64,000 nucleotides of DNA from Streptomyces griseoaurantiacus (GTDB taxonomy: Bacteria; Actinomycetota; Actinomycetes; Streptomycetales; Streptomycetaceae), in the NCBI GenBank assembly GCA_014656015.1, contig BNBP01000021.1:1-64000 (forward strand), written 5' to 3'. Both the position numbers and the translations under genes were made by a program. Under the pieces are notes generated by a model that saw nothing but the letters and a program-made list of their open reading frames with translations, searched no databases and was not told the origin of the DNA. Positions 45,660 through 54,350 of this stretch are shown here, in pieces. Positions within the stretch are counted from its first letter, which is position 1; each line of letters begins with the position of its first letter.

Positions 45660-46991
45660 TCACACCGCGGCGGGACGAGTCGGTTCCGCCGCGGACCCGG
45701 TGTCCGGGGCGGGGATGGTGGCCTGCAGCTCTACAACCGGCGTGTTGACCCCGGCCGTTCCGGCGGCGTCCGCCTCGACGAGTGGGCCCGCCGGCGGCGG
45801 CGCCACCGCGGCGATGGCCGCGGTCACGACGCCCGGGGACTCGGCGGGGACACCCCCGTCGGCCTCGGCGGCGTCGATGTCCCCGACGCCGTCGAGGTCG
45901 TTGACGTTGTCCACGGTCACCGGCTTGCGCCGGGACAGCACCCAGATCGTGCCCGAACCGGCGAGCAGCAGCGCGCCGGTCACGACCGTGCCCCACGTGC
46001 CCTGCTTGGTGAGCACCTCGGCCCCGGCCCCGACCAGACCCGCCGCCGGCAGCGTCAGGCACCAGGCGACCAGCATGCGGGTCGCGGTGGACCAGCGGAC
46101 CACCCCGCCCCGGCGGCCGAGCCCCGAGCCCATCACCGCGCCCGAGCAGACCTGGGTGGTGGAGAGCGAGAAGCCGATGTGGGAGGAGGCGAGGATCGCC
46201 GTCGCCGCACTGGTCTGCGCGGCGAACCCCTGCGGCGGTGCCAGGTCGGTCAGCCCCTTGCCGAGGGTGCGGATGATCCGCCAGCCGCCGAGGTAGGTGC
46301 CGAGCGCTATCGCCGTGCCCGCCGAGAGGATGACCCACATCGGCGGGTTGGAGCCGGGGGAGAGGACGCCGCCGGTGACCAGGGCGAGGGTGATGATGCC
46401 CATGGTCTTCTGCGCGTCGTTGGTGCCGTGCGCGAGGGAGACCAGCCCGGCCGAGGCGATCTGCCCGGCCCGGTAGCCCTTCGCGGTGGCCTTCCGGTCG
46501 GCCCGGTCGCCGATGGCGTACGTGAGCCGGGTGGCGAGCATCGCGGCCAGACCTGCGACGACCGGCGCGGCGACCGCGGGGATGAGGACCTTGGTGACGA
46601 CGGTCGAGCCGTTCACCGAGGACCAGCCGGCCGACATGACCGCCGCGCCGATCAGACCGCCGAACAGTGCGTGGGAGGAACTGGAGGGCAGACCCAGCAG
46701 CCAGGTCAGCAGATTCCACAGGATCGCGCCGACGAGGGCGGCGAAGATGACCTCGGTGCGCAGGCCCTCCTCGTCGATGATGCCGCCGGAGATCGTCTTG
46801 GCGACCTCCACGGAGAGGAACGCGCCGACGAGGTTCAGCACGGCGGACATGGCCACCGCCGTCTTGGGCCTCAGAGCGCCGGTCGAGATGGTCGTGGCCA
46901 TCGCGTTGGCCGTGTCGTGGAAACCGTTCGTGAAATCGAACACGAGTGCGGTGACAATCACGATACCCAGAAGGAGCGTGATGTGTTCCAT
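45660..46991 (-). CDS. pitH2: Inorganic phosphate transporter, Pit family
   Basis: 443 aa. The duplicated Pit signature is present: FDFTNGFHDTANAMAT near residue 19 and SLAHGTNDAQKTMG near residue 185, in a 10-12 helix membrane protein. It imports metal-phosphate with protons. The C-terminal ~90 residues are a cytoplasmic Ala/Pro/Asp-rich tail. The PHO box 47 bp upstream of the ATG suggests induction by PhoP under phosphate limitation, matching what I recall for S. coelicolor pitH2. Confidence 0.92.
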   Translation of the reverse strand: MEHITLLLGIVIVTALVFDFTNGFHDTANAMATTISTGALRPKTAVAMSAVLNLVGAFLSVEVAKTISGGIIDEEGLRTEVIFAALVGAILWNLLTWLLGLPSSSSHALFGGLIGAAVMSAGWSSVNGSTVVTKVLIPAVAAPVVAGLAAMLATRLTYAIGDRADRKATAKGYRAGQIASAGLVSLAHGTNDAQKTMGIITLALVTGGVLSPGSNPPMWVILSAGTAIALGTYLGGWRIIRTLGKGLTDLAPPQGFAAQTSAATAILASSHIGFSLSTTQVCSGAVMGSGLGRRGGVVRWSTATRMLVAWCLTLPAAGLVGAGAEVLTKQGTWGTVVTGALLLAGSGTIWVLSRRKPVTVDNVNDLDGVGDIDAAEADGGVPAESPGVVTAAIAAVAPPPAGPLVEADAAGTAGVNTPVVELQATIPAPDTGSAAEPTRPAAV

Positions 46992-47038
46992 TTACCCAGG
47001 CTTCTGTTGGACGTCAGTGGCCCTAGGACCGTAGGCAA

Positions 47039-47060
47039 CCTGGGTGAACGGCAGGTGAAC
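47039..47060 (-). promoter_or_regulatory. PHO box (PhoP binding site) upstream of pit
   Basis: On the minus strand two 11-bp direct repeat units, GTTCACCTGCC then GTTCACCCAGG, matching the Streptomyces PHO-box consensus (GTTCAYYYRGG-like). Placed 47-68 nt before the pit start codon. Confidence 0.85.
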
Positions 47061-47125
47061 GAGGGCGGGCGGTGCGGTGACCCGAACGGAGTGCCCGGGT
47101 TCCGCTTTCGCGACCCGGCCGCCCC

Positions 47126-47845
47126 TCAGCCCCGCGCGAACCGCTGCAGCCCGGCGAGGGAGCCGTTGAAGACGTTCTGGTCGCCGGGCAGGGTGCCCGA
47201 GGTGGCGTACTGCCAGAACGTCCAGGTCGCCCAGCCGCCGGGCAGGGCGCCCGTGCCCGAGGGGTCGTGCCGGGCGATCCACAGCGCGTGGTCGGCCGCG
47301 AAGGCGGTGCTGTCACCGGTGCACAGCCGCCACCAGTCGGCCGTCGTGTACAGCACGGGGCGGCGCCCGGTCAGCCGCAGCACCTCCTCGCTGAACGACC
47401 TGATCCAGCGCACCATGGCGGCCTTGCCCAGCCCGTAGCACTTGTGCCTGCCGTACGGGTTGTACTCCATGTCGAGCGCGGGCGGCAGGGTCCGCCCGTC
47501 CGCCTGCCAGGCGCCGCCGTTGCGTACGAAGTACGCCGCCTGCGCGGCGCCGGAGGAGGTGCCGGGCGTCGCGAAGTGGTACGCGCCCCGCAGGATGCCG
47601 GCGGCGCGCGCCCCGGCGTACTGCTTCTCGAAGTCGGGGCTGCGGTAGTCGGTGGACTCGGTCGCCTTGACGTACACGAACCGAGCCCCGTCCGCTTTCG
47701 CCCGGGTCCAGTCGACACCGCCCTGGTGCGAGGAGACGTCGTGCCCCTTGGGCGGGTCGGCGGCCCGGGCGGTCCCCGCCCCGGCGGCGAGGAACGCGAC
47801 GCAGAGGGTCAGCGCCAGGGTGCGGGCGGCGTGGCGTGAGGTCAT
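47126..47845 (-). CDS. Secreted GH25 lysozyme (1,4-beta-N-acetylmuramidase)
   Basis: 239 aa. Signal peptide of about 28 residues (ends GTARAA). GH25 catalytic motifs: GHDVSSHQGGVDW (Asp), ARFVYVKATES, GAYHFATP and the DMEYN catalytic Asp/Glu pair; the fold closes with WTFWQYATSG. Cleaves peptidoglycan. No separate cell-wall-binding domain. ATG at 47845 gives the signal peptide; the upstream ATG at 47890 would disturb it. Confidence 0.92.
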   Translation of the reverse strand: MTSRHAARTLALTLCVAFLAAGAGTARAADPPKGHDVSSHQGGVDWTRAKADGARFVYVKATESTDYRSPDFEKQYAGARAAGILRGAYHFATPGTSSGAAQAAYFVRNGGAWQADGRTLPPALDMEYNPYGRHKCYGLGKAAMVRWIRSFSEEVLRLTGRRPVLYTTADWWRLCTGDSTAFAADHALWIARHDPSGTGALPGGWATWTFWQYATSGTLPGDQNVFNGSLAGLQRFARG

Positions 47846-48044
47846 CGGCTCCCCCGGTGAGCGTGGTTCGGCAGGGATCCGTGGGACCACCGTGCACGGA
47901 GAGTCCCGCGGGAGCCCCAGAGAGTAGCCGAAAGACGTCCGAAATCAGCACATCATCATCCAATCGGCTTGTACTGGGGCGTTCGGGAGATGTCTCTGCC
48001 GGGGAGAGCGGACCTCGGCTCGCGCCACCTGGCATGATCGCGCC

Positions 48045-48818
48045 ATGACTGAGCAGCGTGGGGAACGGGAGCCGGAGCGGCGAGGAGAGCGGACACCCCA
48101 CGGCGGGGGCGACGGGGGCGGCGACCGGGACGGGGCCGGCAGGGGGAACGCCGAAGGCGACCGGGACCGGTCGGCCTTGGCCCGCGTCTGGGAGGCGCTT
48201 GTCGCCACCGCCCGCCGGACGGTCGCCGACGGACTGGTCGTCGGCACCTCGGGCAACGTGTCGGTCCGGGTGGGGGACACGGTGCTGGTCACCCCCACGG
48301 GCGTGCCGTACGACAGGCTGGGCCCCGGGGACATGGCCGGCCTCGGCCTCGACGGCCGCCAGGTGCTCGGCTCGCTGCGGCCGACCAGCGAACTCCCGCT
48401 GCACCTCGCGGTGTACCGCGCCACCGGCGCCCGCGCGATCGTGCACACGCACGCCGTGCACGCCACGGCGGTCTCCACGCTCGTCGACGAACTGCCGCCG
48501 ATCCACTACATGACCGCGGCTCTCGGCGGCCCGGTCCGGGTGGCCCCCTACGCCACCTACGGCACGGACGAACTGGCCGGGCACGTGCTCCGCGCCCTCA
48601 CCGGACGCACCGCCTGCCTGCTGCGGAACCACGGCACCCTCACCCACGGCGACACCCTCGACCAGGCGTACGACCGCACCGCCCAGCTGGAATGGATGTG
48701 CCGCCTCTGGCTCACCGCGACGGCCTCGCCGGCCGGCCCGCCCAGTCTCCTGACGCCCGCACAGCTCGCCGAGGTCACGGCCCGGCTGGAGAACTACGGG
48801 CAGCCGGACGCCCCCTGA
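48045..48818 (+). CDS. Class II aldolase/adducin family protein
   Basis: 257 aa. After a 40-residue Gly/Arg/Glu-rich N-terminal stretch comes the aldolase fold: GTSGNVSVR, TPTGVPYDRL, TSELPLHLAVYR (catalytic Glu), IVHTHAVHATAVS (two Zn His) and LLRNHGTLTHG (third His). Related to L-fuculose-1-phosphate and L-ribulose-5-phosphate enzymes; the substrate is not evident. The true start may lie inside the low-complexity leader, near the GTG preceding VWEALVATARR. Confidence 0.82.
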   Translation: MTEQRGEREPERRGERTPHGGGDGGGDRDGAGRGNAEGDRDRSALARVWEALVATARRTVADGLVVGTSGNVSVRVGDTVLVTPTGVPYDRLGPGDMAGLGLDGRQVLGSLRPTSELPLHLAVYRATGARAIVHTHAVHATAVSTLVDELPPIHYMTAALGGPVRVAPYATYGTDELAGHVLRALTGRTACLLRNHGTLTHGDTLDQAYDRTAQLEWMCRLWLTATASPAGPPSLLTPAQLAEVTARLENYGQPDAP

Positions 48819-48909
48819 GGGACGTTCCGCCGCCCGGAGCGAGGGCCCGACGGCCGGAGAGAGAGGCGTTCCGCTGGCCGAAGCCCTCCCCAGCCACCAC
48901 ACTGGACCG

Positions 48910-50046
48910 GTGCGCACTGTCAGGCCGACGGCCGCCGCCGTCACCGTAGCCCTCGCCGCCGGCCTCGCCGGGGCCGCCGGCGTCGCCGCCGGCCGCCTCG
49001 CCGGCGACGCCACACTCAAGGCACCCCCCGGCCGCCCCCTGCCCACCGAACCACGGCTCGCCGTGCACGGCACCGCCGCCGGCCAGATCACCCTGACCCG
49101 CGCCCTGGCCTCCCTCCGCCCGGGCGCCTACGGCCTCGTCGGCGAGGGCGTGCACGCGGTCGTCGGCCAGGTCCTCACCGGGGCCGACCGCTCCGCCGAC
49201 ACCGTCGTACGCCGTCTCGAACGCGTCACCCACGGCAGCCTGGAGACCGGCGACAAGGTCCGGTTCACCCCCGAACTGCACGTCGGCGACCCGGGCGGCG
49301 CCCTCGGGCTCGACCACAGCGACGTGACCCTGTCCGGCGAACTCGGCCCGCTCCCCGCCTGGCGCGTGCCCGGCGTGCGGGACACCTGGGTGATCGCCGT
49401 GCACGGGCTCGGGTCCAGCCGCGCGCACCCGATGAACCTCATGCGGTTCCTGCACCGCCACGACCTCACGGTCCTCGCCCCCTCCCTCCGAGGGGACCCG
49501 GGCGCGCCCCCCTCACCCGACGGGCTGCACCACCTCGGGGACACCGAGTGGCGGGACGTGGACGCCGCGCTCCACCACGCCGTGCGCCACGGTGCCCGGC
49601 GCGTCGTGCTGTACGGCTGGTCGACCGGCGCGACCGCGGCGCTCGCCGCCGCGGCCCGCTCCGCGCTGCGGGACCGCGTCGTGGGCCTCGTGCTCGACTC
49701 GCCCGTGCTCGACCGGGAGGCGACGCTGCGCGCGCTGGCGCGGGCCCGGCACGCCCCGCGCTTCCTGCTGCCGCTCGCGGTGCGGGCGGCCCAGGGAAAG
49801 CTGCGCTGGGACCCGGAACGGCTGCGGCAGCGGGTGGACCCCGGGCGGCTGACGAAGCCGGTGCTGATCTTCCACGGTCCCGGGGACGCCGTCGCGCCCT
49901 GGGGAACCTCCCGGCGGCTGGCGGCCGAGCGGCCGGAACTGGTCGTGCTGCACACCGTGCGGGAAGGGGCGCACGGGGCGATGTGGAACGCCGACCCCGA
50001 GGAGTACGAGGAGACGCTGCGGCGCTTCCTCACACCACTGGTGTGA
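48910..50046 (+). CDS. Alpha/beta hydrolase with N-terminal membrane anchor or signal
   Basis: 378 aa. Hydrophobic N-terminus (residues ~8-30) suggests export or anchoring. Hydrolase fold: AVHGLGSSRAH (oxyanion), nucleophile elbow GWSTG with Ser238, an Asp in IFHGPGDAVAPW and His in EGAHGAMW. The first 130 residues form an uncharacterised domain. Esterase or peptidase-like activity is likely, substrate unknown. GTG start 48910 without a Shine-Dalgarno, possibly leaderless. Confidence 0.82.
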   Translation: MRTVRPTAAAVTVALAAGLAGAAGVAAGRLAGDATLKAPPGRPLPTEPRLAVHGTAAGQITLTRALASLRPGAYGLVGEGVHAVVGQVLTGADRSADTVVRRLERVTHGSLETGDKVRFTPELHVGDPGGALGLDHSDVTLSGELGPLPAWRVPGVRDTWVIAVHGLGSSRAHPMNLMRFLHRHDLTVLAPSLRGDPGAPPSPDGLHHLGDTEWRDVDAALHHAVRHGARRVVLYGWSTGATAALAAAARSALRDRVVGLVLDSPVLDREATLRALARARHAPRFLLPLAVRAAQGKLRWDPERLRQRVDPGRLTKPVLIFHGPGDAVAPWGTSRRLAAERPELVVLHTVREGAHGAMWNADPEEYEETLRRFLTPLV

Positions 50047-50069
50047 GACCCCGGCACCACCGGTGTGAG
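50029..50069. repeat. Duplicated palindrome at the hydrolase stop codon
   Basis: CTCACACCACTGGTGTGAG (50029-50047) is a perfect 9-bp inverted repeat around one base that includes the TGA stop. A shorter copy, CACCACCGGTGTGAG, follows at 50055-50069. Could be a terminator or an operator. Confidence 0.5.
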
Positions 50070-50263
50070 ACCCCCGCCGGCCGGGGCGCCGCACCCCGCC
50101 GGGAGCGCGCGGCCGACGGCCGCCCTCCCGGTTCCGGTTCGGCCCGGTTTCCTTCCGGTCGGCGGGGTGCGGGACGGTGCTCGCGCAGCCTCCGCGGCGT
50201 GGCGCGGGCCCGGCGCCCGCCTTCCGTTTGGGTTTTCGGACCGTCAACCGGAAGACTGCCCCT

Positions 50264-51712
50264 GTGACGTCCCGTACCCCGCGCGACTCCAGGCTCCGTC
50301 TCGTCCGCCCGCGGCCCCTGGCCGCCGCTCCCCGAGCGGTGAACCAGCACCGCACGCGCCGCCCCGCGCCCCGGCCGCCGGAGGGCACCCCGCCACCGGC
50401 GGAACTGGCCCGCATGGCCCGCGCCCGGCTGTCCGCCGCCGCCACGGTCGCCCGCTGGGCCGACACCGCCCTGCGTCCCGGCCGCGACGGGGCGGGGCCC
50501 GGGGGCGGGGGCACCCTCTCCGCCCGGACCGCCGAATCCGCCGCCGCCGAACTGGGTCTGACCGTCGCTCAGGTGCGCGCCGACTGGGACACCGCACGCC
50601 TCGCCGGTCTCGTCGAGGTGCACGGCGACAGCGCCCGCTCCGGCTGGCGGCTGCGCGCCTGGGACCGCGACGACAGCGCCGTACTGCGGGGCTGGGTCGC
50701 CCTGTTCGACGCCTGGTCGCTGGCCTCCCCGGAACCCTCGGACCGGGAACACGCCGACATCGCCGAGGTCGTCTCCGCGATGCCCCAGCTCCTCTCCTTC
50801 CTCCAGCTCTCCGCCGGGCCCGTCCCCGTGGAGCAGCTCCTCGACCTGCTGCGCCAGCGCGTCACCGAACTGCGCACCGAACGCTGCGAGGTCCCCTACG
50901 GCCCGGCGCCCGATCCCGTCGCCCCGACCGGCGGCGGCCTGAGGGCCGTCGACCCGGCCGCCCCCGTCGTGCTCCCCGAGCCGGCCGACGCCGTCACCCT
51001 CGCCCCCCTCCTGGACTGGGCGCTGGGAGCGCTCGCCGCCGTCGGTGCGCTGACCTACGGCGAGGGACAGGCCACGCTCACCCCGCTCGGGAGCTGGGCG
51101 GTCTGGGTCAAGCTCGAGCAGATCTGCGTGGCCGCGCAGAGCCCGGCCGGCAACATCGAGGTCGCCGCCGAGGACATGCTCCGCGGCTGCGCCCAGCTCC
51201 GGCCCAACGCCGCCCGCGCCGAGTACCGCGCCTGGCTCGCCGCCCGCCCCGTCGGCGGCGCTGTCACCGAACTCCTCGAGGCCGCCCGCGGTGAGGACGC
51301 GCTGCTGCGCGGCCTCGCCTTCGAGGCCCTGCGCGTCGTCGGCGCCCCCGCCGAACCCGAGGTGCGCGCCGCCGCCGAGGAGGCCGGGCTGCGCCCCTAC
51401 GCCCTGCTCTGGCTCGCCGAGCAGGAGGGCGTCGACCCCGAGGACGCCCACGAGGTGCTCACCCGCGAGGAGGCCACCTGGCTGTGGGTGGACACCGCCG
51501 CCGCCGTCGCCGACCACGGGGAGGCGCCGCTCCTCGTACGCCACCTGGAGTCCGCCGTGCAGCCCACCGTGCCCGCGCTCCTGGACGAGGTGCGTGCCGT
51601 CGGCCACCCGCGCACCGTGCAGGTGCTCGTCGCGCTCGCCGCCGCCCACCCCGACCCGGCGCTGGCCAGAGCCGTGCGAAGAGCCGCCTTCCAGGTCCAC
51701 ACCGGCGGCTGA
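50264..51712 (+). CDS. Unknown 482-aa protein with HTH-like segment and C-terminal helical repeats
   Basis: No enzyme motif recognised. An Arg/Pro-rich start (~1-45) leads to a segment resembling a winged helix (TAESAAAELGLTVAQVRADWDTARLAGLVEVHG, residues ~87-120). The middle has WALGALAAVGALTYGEGQATLTPLGSWAV, and from about residue 340 there are HEAT-like helical pairs (LLRGLAFEALRVVG, VPALLDEVRAVGHPRTVQVLVALAAAHP). No membrane segment or signal. It is a conserved Streptomyces hypothetical as far as I recall. GTG at 50264 is the likely start; further upstream starts fall in unrelated sequence. Confidence 0.7.
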   Translation: MTSRTPRDSRLRLVRPRPLAAAPRAVNQHRTRRPAPRPPEGTPPPAELARMARARLSAAATVARWADTALRPGRDGAGPGGGGTLSARTAESAAAELGLTVAQVRADWDTARLAGLVEVHGDSARSGWRLRAWDRDDSAVLRGWVALFDAWSLASPEPSDREHADIAEVVSAMPQLLSFLQLSAGPVPVEQLLDLLRQRVTELRTERCEVPYGPAPDPVAPTGGGLRAVDPAAPVVLPEPADAVTLAPLLDWALGALAAVGALTYGEGQATLTPLGSWAVWVKLEQICVAAQSPAGNIEVAAEDMLRGCAQLRPNAARAEYRAWLAARPVGGAVTELLEAARGEDALLRGLAFEALRVVGAPAEPEVRAAAEEAGLRPYALLWLAEQEGVDPEDAHEVLTREEATWLWVDTAAAVADHGEAPLLVRHLESAVQPTVPALLDEVRAVGHPRTVQVLVALAAAHPDPALARAVRRAAFQVHTGG

Positions 51713-51800
51713 ACCCACGCCCTCCCGGCAGCGGCCCGGCGGCCCGACGTTCCGTGCCACCGGGCCGGCCGGCCCGGGCCGTCGGGGGACCGCCCGGCGC

Positions 51801-52223
51801 TCAGCCCCCGGTGTCCGGCGCGTACGTGCCGAAGCTCCAGATGTTGCCCTCCACGTCCCGGGCCATGTAGTCCCGCGAGCCGTAGTCCTGGTCCGTCGGG
51901 GGCATCAGGATCTCCGCGCCGTGCTCCACCGCTCTTCGGTGGTGCGCGTCCACGTCGTCCACCACGACGTAGACCCCGGCCGGGCCGCCCCCCTTCATCG
52001 CCTCGTCGAAGCGGCCGCCCCGGCCCCGGGAGCCGAGCATCACCGCGCCCTCGCCCTGCACCAGTTCGGCGTGCACCACCTTGCCGTCCTCGCCCTCGTA
52101 CACCGCGAGTTCGGTGAAACCGAACGCCGCGGTGAGCTGACGGATCGCCGCCGAGGCGTCCGCGTACAGCAACGTGGGAAAGACGCTCGGACGCCCGCCA
52201 CCCCTGCCTGCCATGTCGTTCAC
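51801..52223 (-). CDS. VOC (glyoxalase/bleomycin-resistance fold) protein
   Basis: 140 aa single VOC domain: PTLLYADASAAIRQLTAAFGF, GKVVHAELVQGEGAVMLGS, GVYVVVDDVDAHHRRAVEHGAEIL, RDVEGNIWSFGTY. His and Glu metal positions are recognisable. Members include antibiotic-binding and dioxygenase-type proteins; specificity is unknown. Start could be ATG 52223 (MNDMAGR) or 52214 (MAGRGG). Confidence 0.85.
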   Translation of the reverse strand: MNDMAGRGGGRPSVFPTLLYADASAAIRQLTAAFGFTELAVYEGEDGKVVHAELVQGEGAVMLGSRGRGGRFDEAMKGGGPAGVYVVVDDVDAHHRRAVEHGAEILMPPTDQDYGSRDYMARDVEGNIWSFGTYAPDTGG

Positions 52224-52457
52224 GCTCCTCTCGCGGCCCGCGCCTCCGCGCTCCGCCCGCCCGGAATGTGGCCTGCTTCACAGTCTGGCACCCACCACTG
52301 ACAACGCCTCGGGAAACGGCGCGGTCCTACCCGGGAGGAGTAAGCGGGCGGCGCGCACGGCACGGGCGAGGCAGGCGGGAGGGCGGCCCGAGTGCGGTCC
52401 GCGGCGCAGTCCCGCGGACGGGGCAAACCGCTTGCGCACCCCCGTTAGACTTGGCCC
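52224..52457. other. Divergent intergenic, VOC gene / ABC-F gene
   Basis: No gene seen. It holds the ABC-F promoter near its right end (TAGACT at 52446-52451) and presumably the VOC gene promoter. Confidence 0.4.
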
Positions 52458-52481
52458 ATGGCCATTCTCCTCGCGCATTAG
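52458..52481 (+). CDS. Seven-codon upstream ORF (MAILLAH) before the ABC-F gene
   Basis: ATG-TAG ORF of seven codons. TAGACT at 52446-52451 is a -10-like hexamer exactly 6 nt before the ATG, so the transcript probably starts at this ATG and the ribosome loads on it without a leader. It ends 56 nt before the GTG of the ABC-F ATPase. Genes of ribosome-associated ABC-F proteins are often controlled through such leader peptides; that role here is inferred. Confidence 0.5.
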   Translation: MAILLAH

Positions 52482-52537
52482 ACAGCGGGAACGCCCTCAG
52501 CCGCCCGTCCCGCCTCACCCGCTACTGGAGTCTGTCC

Positions 52538-54136
52538 GTGATTTCCGCTTCCGGCATCGAACTGCGTGCCGGTGCCCGCATCCTCATCGAGTCCGCCACC
52601 TTCCGCGTCGCCAAGGGCGACCGCATCGGACTGGTCGGACGCAACGGCGCCGGCAAGACCACCCTCACCAAGGTCCTGGCAGGCGAGGGCATGCCCGCCG
52701 CCGGCACCGTGACCCGTTCCGGCGAGGTCGGCTACCTCCCGCAGGACCCCCGCACCGGCGACCTCGACGTGCTCGCCCGCGACCGCATCCTCTCCGCGCG
52801 CGGCCTCGACACACTGCTGCGCAAGATGCGCGAGAACGAGCAGCGCATCGCCAACGGGCAGGGCGCCACCCGGGAGAAGGCGCTGAAGCAGTACGAGCGC
52901 CAGGAGACCGAGTTCCTCACCAAGGGCGGTTACTCCGCCGAGGCCGAGGCCGCGACCATCGCCGCCGCGCTCAACCTGCCCGACCGCGTGCTCGGCCAGC
53001 CCCTGCACACCCTCTCCGGCGGTCAGCGCCGCCGCATCGAGCTGGCCCGCATCCTGTTCTCCGACGCGGACACCCTGCTGCTGGACGAGCCCACCAACCA
53101 CCTCGACGCCGACTCGATCGTCTGGCTGCGCGACTACCTGCGGACCTATCGCGGCGGCTTCATCGTCATCTCCCACGACGTCGACCTGGTCGAGACGGTC
53201 GTCAACAAGGTGTTCTACCTGGACGCCAACCGCTCCCAGATCGACGTCTACAACATGGGCTGGAAGCTGTACCAGCAGCAGCGGGAGGCCGACGAGAAGC
53301 GGCGCAAGCGGGAGCGGCAGAACGCCGAGAAGAAGGCCGCCGCGCTCCACTCGCAGGCCGACAAGATGCGCGCCAAGGCCACCAAGACGGTCGCCGCGCA
53401 GAACATGGCCCGCCGCGCCGACAAGCTCCTGGCCGGCCTGGAGGCGGTCCGCCAGTCCGACAAGGTCGCCAAGCTCCGCTTCCCCGAGCCGGCCCCCTGC
53501 GGCAGGACCCCGCTCATGGCGGAGGGCCTGTCGAAGTCGTACGGCTCCCTGGAGATCTTCACCGACGTCGACCTGGCCATCGACAAGGGCTCCCGGGTCG
53601 TCATCCTCGGCCTCAACGGCGCCGGCAAGACGACGCTGCTGCGGCTGCTGGGCGGCGTCGAGCAGCCCGACACCGGCGCGGTCGTCCCCGGCCACGGCCT
53701 CAAGCTCGGCTACTACGCGCAGGAGCACGAGACCCTCGACCCCGAGCGCACGGTGCTGGAGAACATGCGCTCGGCCGCGCCCGACATGGACCTCGTCGAG
53801 GTCCGCAAGGTGCTCGGCTCCTTCCTGTTCTCCGGCGACGACGTGGACAAGCCGGCCGGTGTCCTCTCCGGCGGTGAGAAGACCCGGCTCGCGCTGGCCA
53901 CCCTCGTCGTCTCCTCCGCGAACGTGCTGCTCCTGGACGAGCCCACCAACAACCTCGACCCGGCCAGCCGCGAGGAGATCCTCGGCGCGCTGCGCACCTA
54001 CAAGGGCGCCGTCGTCCTGGTCACGCACGACGAGGGCGCGGTGGAGGCGCTGCAGCCGGAGCGGATCATCCTGCTCCCGGACGGCGTCGAGGACCTGTGG
54101 GGCTCCGACTACGCGGACCTGGTCGCCCTCGCCTGA
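52538..54136 (+). CDS. ABC-F family ATPase (ribosome-associated)
   Basis: 532 aa, two ABC domains and no membrane helices. First Walker A GRNGAGKTT with Lys40, signature LSGGQRRR, Walker B TLLLDEPTNHLD; second Walker A GLNGAGKTT with Lys364, signature LSGGEKTR and LLLDEPTNNLD. The linker between domains (~residues 235-300) is the highly charged ABC-F linker that reaches the peptidyl-transferase centre (READEKRRKRERQNAEKKAA). Likely a translation factor. GTG start preceded by TGGAG; the 52268 ATG start of the open frame is not used. Confidence 0.9.
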   Translation: MISASGIELRAGARILIESATFRVAKGDRIGLVGRNGAGKTTLTKVLAGEGMPAAGTVTRSGEVGYLPQDPRTGDLDVLARDRILSARGLDTLLRKMRENEQRIANGQGATREKALKQYERQETEFLTKGGYSAEAEAATIAAALNLPDRVLGQPLHTLSGGQRRRIELARILFSDADTLLLDEPTNHLDADSIVWLRDYLRTYRGGFIVISHDVDLVETVVNKVFYLDANRSQIDVYNMGWKLYQQQREADEKRRKRERQNAEKKAAALHSQADKMRAKATKTVAAQNMARRADKLLAGLEAVRQSDKVAKLRFPEPAPCGRTPLMAEGLSKSYGSLEIFTDVDLAIDKGSRVVILGLNGAGKTTLLRLLGGVEQPDTGAVVPGHGLKLGYYAQEHETLDPERTVLENMRSAAPDMDLVEVRKVLGSFLFSGDDVDKPAGVLSGGEKTRLALATLVVSSANVLLLDEPTNNLDPASREEILGALRTYKGAVVLVTHDEGAVEALQPERIILLPDGVEDLWGSDYADLVALA

Positions 54137-54225
54137 CCCCGGGGCGCGCCTCGGCCGCCCCCTGCGGCCCCCGTCCGCGCCCGTGGTCCGCTTCCGTCGT
54201 CCCGTGTCCCTCCCGGGACCGGGAC

Positions 54226-54267
54226 ATGATCCCTTGCGCATGGATCATTCGACCCACGCGTGATCCA
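54226..54267. promoter_or_regulatory. GATC-containing nested inverted repeats
   Basis: ATGATCC (54226-54232) pairs with GGATCAT (54242-54248), and the overlapping TGGATCA (54241-54247) pairs with TGATCCA (54261-54267). Three GATC in 42 bp; two more occur at 54411 and 54511. A plausible binding array for the product of the downstream gene. Confidence 0.5.
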
Positions 54268-54317
54268 CCATCTGTGTGAGATCTCCTCGTACCCCGGTGC
54301 GTCGCGCACCGCTCTTC

Positions 54318-54350
54318 CGGCCGGGCCCCCCTTCCGCGGGGGCCCGGCCG
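54318..54350 (+). terminator. Strong hairpin terminator between the ABC-F gene and gbn
   Basis: CGGCCGGGCCCCC at 54318-54330 and its exact complement at 54338-54350, 7-nt loop. It insulates gbn from the upstream gene. Confidence 0.8.
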
